Shown here: positions 7,372-11,194 of the stretch, piece after piece
Layout: the number at the start of each line of letters is the position of its first letter
Numbering within the stretch: position 1 is the stretch's first letter
Assembly: GCA_905210845.1 (NCBI GenBank)
Contig: CAJLYG010000091.1
Coordinates: 1 to 11,194, forward strand
Direction of reading: 5' to 3'
Source of the DNA: an uncultured Prevotella sp.
Lineage (GTDB): Bacteria > Bacteroidota > Bacteroidia > Bacteroidales > Bacteroidaceae
DNA length: 11,194 nucleotides
Notes under the pieces: generated by a model
Databases searched by the model: none
Told to the model about the DNA's origin: nothing
The model's input: the letters and a program-made list of their open reading frames with translations, nothing else
Translations under genes and position numbers: made by a program

Positions 7372-9135
7372 ATGTATAGAACGAATACTTGTGGAGAGCT
7401 TCGTCTCTCTGATGCCGGGAAAAATGTTACGCTCGCTGGATGGGTCCAGCGCAGTAGAAAAATGGGAGGCATGACATTCGTTGATCTTCGTGACCGATAT
7501 GGTATTACACAGTTGGTCTTCAACGAAGCAGACAACAAGGATCTTTGTGACCGTTCCAATAAGCTTGGAAGGGAATTCTGCATTCAGGTGAAGGGCGTTG
7601 TCAGTGAGCGACAGAGCAAGAACCCCAACCTGTCCACAGGAGACATCGAGATCTTGGTTAAAGAATTAAATATCCTGAGCGAGAGCATCACTCCTCCTTT
7701 TACCATTGAAGATGATACTGATGGAGGGGATGATATCAGGATGAAATACCGTTATCTGGACCTGCGCCGCCCTTGCGTCCGTAAGAATCTGGAATTACGC
7801 CATAGGATGACAATTCTGATCCGTAACTTCCTTGATTCGCATCGTTTTATTGAGGTGGAGACTCCTGTGCTGATTGGAAGCACGCCAGAGGGAGCCCGCG
7901 ACTTTGTCGTTCCATCGCGCATGAACCCAGGACAGTTCTATGCTTTGCCCCAAAGTCCTCAGACCTTAAAACAGTTGCTGATGATCTCAGGTTTTGATCG
8001 CTATTTCCAGATTGCCAAGTGCTTCCGTGATGAGGACTTACGCGCAGACCGACAACCGGAGTTTACACAGATCGACTGCGAGATGTCATTCGTCGACCAA
8101 GATGATGTCATCAATCTTTTTGAAGAGATGGCGCGACATCTGTTCCGTGAGATCAGGGGCGTTGAACTGCCTAAGTTGCAGCAGATGACATGGGCAGAAG
8201 CCATGAAGCGGTTTGGTAGTGACAAGCCAGACCTGCGTTTCGGAATGGAATTCGTAGAATTGATGGACGACCTAAAGGGCACGGGAGAGTTCAGCGTGTT
8301 CAATGAAGCCACTTATATTGGTGGTATCTGTGTACCGGGTTGCGCTGACTATTCCCGCAAGCAACTGAATGAGTTGACTGACTTTGTGAAGAAACCCCAG
8401 ATCGGCGCGAAGGGACTTGTTTATATCAAGTATAATGCAGATGGTACCGTGAAGAGTTCCATTGACAAGTTCTATTCTCCTGAGGTGCTACAGAAAGTAA
8501 AGGCAACCACTGGCGCCAAGGATGGGGATTTGGTCCTGATACTCAGTGGAAGCAATGCCAACAAGACACGCGTCCAGTTGTGCTCTCTTCGATTGGAGAT
8601 GGGAGACCGTTTGGGGCTACGTGATAAGAATGTCTTTAAATGCTTGTGGATTATTGACTTCCCCTTGTTTGAGTGGAGTGAGGAAGAACAGCGCCTGATG
8701 TCTACCCACCATCCTTTTACCATGCCTAATCCCAATGATATCCCATTGTTGGATGAGCATCCCGAGAAAGTGCGTGCCAAGGCTTATGATTTCGTCTGCA
8801 ATGGCATTGAAGTGGGGGGCGGAAGTTTGCGTATCCACGATAGTAAGCTTCAGGAGAAGATGTTCCAAGTGTTGGGCTTCACGCCAGAGCGTGCCATGGC
8901 TCAGTTTGGCTTCTTGATCAATGCCTTTAAATATGGTGCGCCTCCTCATGCAGGACTGGCTTTCGGCCTTGATCGCTTCGTCTCCATTCTTGCTGGATTA
9001 GATTCCATTCGCGATTGTATTGCCTTTCCTAAGAACAATAGTGGTCGTGATGTCATGTTGGATGCACCTTCGGAATTGGAACCCAAGCAACTTGAAGAGT
9101 TGCATCTAAAAGTTGATTTAGATCAAGAAAAATAG
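7372..9135 (+). CDS. aspS: Aspartate--tRNA ligase
   Basis: Aspartyl-tRNA synthetase is a class IIb enzyme that activates aspartate with ATP and charges tRNA-Asp in the cytoplasm. At 587 residues it has the full bacterial length. It opens with [11 protein letters not shown] and an OB-fold anticodon-binding domain ([20 protein letters not shown]). The catalytic core follows from about 130, with motif 2 [18 protein letters not shown] at 218-235. The bacterial GAD insertion domain lies at about 290-430. Motif 3 has [12 protein letters not shown], its GLDR at 532-535, then [11 protein letters not shown]. Both ATP-binding arginines of motifs 2 and 3 are present. The start at 7372 is the only one giving the canonical N-terminus. 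Whether the enzyme is strictly tRNA-Asp-specific or also charges tRNA-Asn cannot be told from this window; no gatCAB genes are present. The stop is TAG; no convincing terminator follows. Confidence 0.97.
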   Translation: MYRTNTCGELRLSDAGKNVTLAGWVQRSRKMGGMTFVDLRDRYGITQLVFNEADNKDLCDRSNKLGREFCIQVKGVVSERQSKNPNLSTGDIEILVKELNILSESITPPFTIEDDTDGGDDIRMKYRYLDLRRPCVRKNLELRHRMTILIRNFLDSHRFIEVETPVLIGSTPEGARDFVVPSRMNPGQFYALPQSPQTLKQLLMISGFDRYFQIAKCFRDEDLRADRQPEFTQIDCEMSFVDQDDVINLFEEMARHLFREIRGVELPKLQQMTWAEAMKRFGSDKPDLRFGMEFVELMDDLKGTGEFSVFNEATYIGGICVPGCADYSRKQLNELTDFVKKPQIGAKGLVYIKYNADGTVKSSIDKFYSPEVLQKVKATTGAKDGDLVLILSGSNANKTRVQLCSLRLEMGDRLGLRDKNVFKCLWIIDFPLFEWSEEEQRLMSTHHPFTMPNPNDIPLLDEHPEKVRAKAYDFVCNGIEVGGGSLRIHDSKLQEKMFQVLGFTPERAMAQFGFLINAFKYGAPPHAGLAFGLDRFVSILAGLDSIRDCIAFPKNNSGRDVMLDAPSELEPKQLEELHLKVDLDQEK

Positions 9136-9208
9136 CAAGACGAAGAAATCTGGCCAATAAAGATGCACTTTTTTGCGAAAAAATGATACAAGTGTCAAGA
9201 TAAAGTTG

Positions 9209-9216
9209 TACTTTTG
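9209..9216 (+). promoter_or_regulatory. Probable -7 box for the histone-H1-like gene
   Basis: TACTTTTG matches TAnnTTTG and would start a transcript near 9223 with a leader of about 54 bases. No clear TTTG -33 box stands 19-20 bases upstream, so the assignment rests on the -7 box and on the gene's position. The box overlaps a small inverted repeat, AAAGT-TGT-ACTTT (9202-9214). Confidence 0.5.
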
Positions 9217-9254
9217 CACTGTTTATAAAGAAACCGTTAGTTTTTGAGAGACGG

Positions 9255-9269
9255 GTAATTTTAAATTAC
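9255..9269. repeat. Short palindrome just before the histone-H1-like start codon
   Basis: GTAATTT and AAATTAC flank a single T, giving a 7-bp perfect inverted repeat that ends 7 bases before the ATG at 9277. It could be an operator or an RNA structure at the ribosome binding region. It is AT-rich, so chance is possible. Confidence 0.4.
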
Positions 9270-9276
9270 TAACATT

Positions 9277-9588
9277 ATGGCAGAAAAGAAAGCAACAACG
9301 AAGGCAGCTGCACCAAAGGCAGCCCCTGCTAAGAGGACCACAGCAAGAAGAGCTGCAGCTCCGAAGAAGGCAGCAGAGAAGAAAGCTGCTGTAGTAATCA
9401 ATGCTGAGAACGTAGGCTTTAAGGCTGGTGACGTTTATCAAGCTTTGGCAACAGCTGGCAAGGCACTTACAGTAGCAGAAATCGCTAAGGCTGCCCACAT
9501 CAGCGAAGAGGAAACTCTTTTAGGTATGGGATGGCTTTTCAAGGAAGGCAAGATTAAGGATGAGGGTGAAAAGGTAGCTCTCGCTTAA
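9277..9588 (+). CDS. Histone H1-like tail plus winged-helix DNA-binding protein
   Basis: The 103-residue protein has two parts. Residues 1-38 form a basic, disordered-looking tail with 16 Ala, 12 Lys/Arg, several Pro and only two Glu, including repeated AAAPK units, as in histone H1 and bacterial H1-like proteins. Residues 44-103 are a winged-helix domain (GFKAGDVYQALATAGKALTV, then AEIAKAAHISEEETLLGMGW and wing KIKDEGEKVALA) paralogous to the protein at 4576-4761. This combination points to a nucleoid-associated or architectural DNA-binding protein: the tail would bind DNA non-specifically and the winged helix would bind DNA or another partner. That role is inferred. The Ala/Lys-rich tail relies heavily on GCA/GCT and AAG codons, as expected of an abundantly expressed protein. 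It has its own likely promoter and a strong terminator, so it is probably a short, well-expressed transcript. Confidence 0.88.
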   Translation: MAEKKATTKAAAPKAAPAKRTTARRAAAPKKAAEKKAAVVINAENVGFKAGDVYQALATAGKALTVAEIAKAAHISEEETLLGMGWLFKEGKIKDEGEKVALA

Positions 9589-9600
9589 GTAGAAAAAATA

Positions 9601-9640
9601 AAAAAGAGCCGCAAGCTACTAAAACTTGCGGCTTTTTTTT
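9601..9640 (+). terminator. Strong intrinsic terminator after the histone-H1-like gene
   Basis: A GC-rich 9-bp stem AGCCGCAAG (9607-9615) with CTTGCGGCT (9625-9633) has a 9-base loop and is followed by a run of eight T (9633-9640). A-residues at 9601-9605 can extend the stem through the T-run. It begins 12 bases after the stop and ends 10 bases before the next gene's ATG. Confidence 0.9.
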
Positions 9641-9650
9641 GTACAATGGA

Positions 9651-9995
9651 ATGAGATACGAAAAAGAAATTATACAGATACTTCAGGCTGCGTCAGGCGA
9701 GGGCTTATCCGTTCGGAAGATTTCCCGTCACGTTTTCAATGCGTGTAACTCCTTCTTTAACACGATCTCGTATGAGGAGGTGCATCATGATGTATCTCAA
9801 TATTTGATTCGTCATTCCAAAATGCCAGACTCTATGATCCAGCGCGTAGGGGGAAGAGGTATCTACAGGTTGAATGTAGACTCTTGTGAGTTAAGGCAGT
9901 TGATGCTGGAGTTTACAGATGATGCGGATTTAGACTCAAAGGAGGATCAGCAACATCAAGACCAGTCCTTGCCCTTATTTCCAGATGAGGATTGA
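9651..9995 (+). CDS. Small helix-turn-helix-like protein with acidic tail, function unknown
   Basis: The 114-residue product from ATG 9651 (MRYEKEIIQILQAA) looks like a winged-helix fold. An initial helix is followed by GEGLSVRKISRHVFNACNSF, which reads as a helix-turn-helix. A further helix around YEEVHHDVSQYLIRHS comes next, and then a wing-like GGRGIYRLN (67-75). The last 26 residues or so are acidic and Gln-rich (DDADLDSKEDQQHQDQ) and probably disordered. I recognise it as a conserved-looking Bacteroidota hypothetical but know no function. A TTG at 9639 in the same frame lies inside the T-run of the preceding terminator and is rejected as a start. The gene begins so close to that terminator that no separate promoter fits after it; expression may come from read-through. 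The stop is TGA at 9993-9995. Confidence 0.8.
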   Translation: MRYEKEIIQILQAASGEGLSVRKISRHVFNACNSFFNTISYEEVHHDVSQYLIRHSKMPDSMIQRVGGRGIYRLNVDSCELRQLMLEFTDDADLDSKEDQQHQDQSLPLFPDED

Positions 9996-10019
9996 AGACA
10001 GAAAGAAAAGCCTTTTTTA

Positions 10020-10051
10020 TTTGGATCATAAACCTTTTTGTGCTATCTTTG
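10020..10051 (+). promoter_or_regulatory. Promoter for the mannose-1-phosphate guanylyltransferase gene
   Basis: TTTG (10020-10023) and TATCTTTG (10044-10051) are 20 bases apart, a full consensus match. Transcription from near 10058 would leave a leader of about 16 bases before ATG 10074. This rules out the in-frame TTG at 10038, which lies inside the promoter. A run of six T (10013-10018) precedes it, but without a convincing hairpin for the upstream gene. Confidence 0.72.
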
Positions 10052-10073
10052 TACTTTATTAAATGAAAGTCTT

Positions 10074-11138
10074 ATGAGTCGTACGAATAATCATGTAGTT
10101 ATCATGGCAGGTGGCGTAGGCAGTCGCTTCTGGCCGATGAGCACAGCAGACAAGCCTAAGCAGTTCATTGATGTCCTTGGAGTAGGGCGTTCTTTGTTGC
10201 AACTGACCTATGACCGGTTTGAGGGCATTTGTCCTCCTGAGAACGTATGGGTTGTCACCAATGTCAAATATGCTGGTATTGTGAAGGAACAGCTGCCGGA
10301 AGTCTCAGCCAGTCATATCTTGTTAGAGCCTGCTCGTAGGAACACAGCGCCATGCATAGCTTATGTGAGCTGGAAAATCAAGTCGCAAGACCCCAAGGCG
10401 AATGTTGTTGTTACTCCCAGTGACCATCTAATTACCAATCCTGTGGAATTTAGGCGAGTCATTGTTTCCTGCCTGCAATTTACCAGTGAGACTGATGCTA
10501 TCGTCACCTTGGGCATGAAACCAACACGACCAGAGACAGGATATGGATATATTCAGGCCGACTTGACAACCAGTAGCCCTCGTAATAAGGAAATCTTCCG
10601 CGTGGATACATTCCGTGAGAAGCCCGACCTTCAGACGGCAATGTCCTATATACGGCAGAATAACTTCTTTTGGAATGCAGGTATCTTTATTTGGAATGTT
10701 GAGACAATCGTCAATGCTTTCCGTATCTATCAGCCAGCCATCAGCAAGGTGTTTGAGAGTATGTTGCCTATTTATGGGACACCTGATGAGCAGAAGGAGA
10801 TCGACAGACGCTACGGAGAGTGCGAGAATATTTCGGTCGACTACGCTATTATGGAGAAGGCAGAGGAGATCTTCGTCTGCCCAGCTGATTTCGGATGGAG
10901 CGACTTAGGTACATGGGGCAGCCTGCTCATGCAGACCAAACGCGACCTCTACGGCAATAGTTGCATAGGAAAGAATATTTCCATGTACGACTCACATAAT
11001 TGCATTATCCATACTACTCAGGAGAAGAAAGTCGTTATCCAAGGACTGGATGGATATATCGTGGCAGAGAAAGATGATACGCTCTTGGTTTGTAAGCTCT
11101 CGGAAGAACAGCGGATCAAGCAGTTCTCAGATGAGTGA
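10074..11138 (+). CDS. manC: Mannose-1-phosphate guanylyltransferase
   Basis: This enzyme makes GDP-mannose from mannose 1-phosphate and GTP, the donor for mannose and, after conversion, fucose in capsule, lipopolysaccharide and glycoprotein sugars. The 354-residue product starts MSRTNNHVVI and carries the nucleotidyltransferase signature GGVGSRFWPMSTADKPKQF (13-31), EPARRNTAPCI (85-95), the metal-binding TPSDH (114-118), PETGYGYI, FREKPD, FWNAGIFIW and the late FGWSDLGTW. It is the single-domain form: the C-terminal phosphomannose isomerase domain of longer bifunctional enzymes is absent, and the protein ends soon after the left-handed helix-like CIIHTTQEKKVVIQGLDGYIV segment. The stop is TGA at 11136-11138. 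Transcribed from its own promoter, it has no other sugar gene visible beside it. The symbol manC is by function. Confidence 0.93.
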   Translation: MSRTNNHVVIMAGGVGSRFWPMSTADKPKQFIDVLGVGRSLLQLTYDRFEGICPPENVWVVTNVKYAGIVKEQLPEVSASHILLEPARRNTAPCIAYVSWKIKSQDPKANVVVTPSDHLITNPVEFRRVIVSCLQFTSETDAIVTLGMKPTRPETGYGYIQADLTTSSPRNKEIFRVDTFREKPDLQTAMSYIRQNNFFWNAGIFIWNVETIVNAFRIYQPAISKVFESMLPIYGTPDEQKEIDRRYGECENISVDYAIMEKAEEIFVCPADFGWSDLGTWGSLLMQTKRDLYGNSCIGKNISMYDSHNCIIHTTQEKKVVIQGLDGYIVAEKDDTLLVCKLSEEQRIKQFSDE

Positions 11139-11194
11139 CCCTCAAATCCGCAACTAAGCCCTTCAACGTCCTTCTTGCGTGTACATGTCCTCTC
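11139..11194. other. Unassigned right end
   Basis: The last 56 bases show no promoter, hairpin or recognisable coding start. A minus-strand frame could be the tail of a gene ending at 11163-11165, but only ten codons are visible, too few to judge. Confidence 0.5.

Noticed and set aside
8617..8949. Antisense open frames of 90-110 codons inside aspS, pheT and lepA
   Set aside because: They lie entirely within conserved coding sequence, show no domain features and have no promoter; they are shadows of the codon pattern.
9166..9185. TTTTTT-GCG-AAAAAA hairpin after aspS as a terminator
   Set aside because: The stem is only A-T pairs with a 3-base loop and is followed by no T-run, so it is not a credible terminator.
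10038..10073. TTG-initiated extension of the mannose-1-phosphate guanylyltransferase
   Set aside because: It overlaps a full-consensus promoter, and ATG 10074 places the nucleotide-binding motif at the usual distance from the start.
11163..11194. Tail of a minus-strand gene ending at 11163
   Set aside because: Only ten codons are visible, with no homology or neighbouring signal that could support it.

Overview
This window looks like a chromosomal housekeeping stretch from a member of the Bacteroidota, most likely Bacteroidales and probably Prevotella-like. The evidence is of three kinds. Several genes are preceded by the Bacteroidota promoter pattern TTTG-N19/20-TAnnTTTG rather than a sigma-70 -35/-10. 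Most start codons follow A-rich leaders with no Shine-Dalgarno sequence. Gene content and protein variants (short-N-terminus YebC, single-domain mannose-1-phosphate guanylyltransferase, small winged-helix proteins next to aspS) fit this group. The genus is an inference. I see no mobile element, phage gene, CRISPR array, tRNA or rRNA.

Layout from left to right. (a) 2-586: 3' part of a cytidylate-kinase-like P-loop kinase whose start lies outside the window. (b) 664-3976: a promoter, pheT (phenylalanyl-tRNA synthetase beta) and yebC, probably one transcript, closed by a hairpin terminator at 3995-4033. (c) 4030-4449, minus strand: a small lipoprotein convergent with yebC. It is divergent from (d) 4576-4761, a 61-residue winged-helix protein. 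The 126-base gap between them holds two opposed promoters and a tandem decamer repeat. (e) A long, nearly perfect hairpin (4779-4827) runs straight into the -7 box of lepA. (f) 4861-7272: lepA and a Crp/Fnr-type regulator, probably co-transcribed. (g) 7289-9135: promoter and aspS. (h) 9277-9588: a histone-H1-like protein with a Lys/Ala/Pro-rich tail joined to the same winged-helix domain as (d), followed by a strong terminator. (i) 9651-9995: a third small helix-turn-helix-like protein with an acidic tail, starting only 11 bases after that terminator's T-run. (j) 10020-11138: promoter and mannose-1-phosphate guanylyltransferase, which supplies GDP-mannose for surface glycans. The last 56 bases hold nothing I can assign.

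Two themes link the genes. The first is translation: pheT, aspS, lepA and yebC all act in tRNA charging or on the ribosome. The second is a set of three very small winged-helix proteins in 5.5 kb, two of them clear paralogues and one carrying a histone-like tail. These look like nucleoid or regulatory DNA-binding proteins and are the least explained part of the window. I found no convincing evidence of a wholly new multi-gene system. The most worthwhile leads are the winged-helix set and two unusual terminator arrangements.
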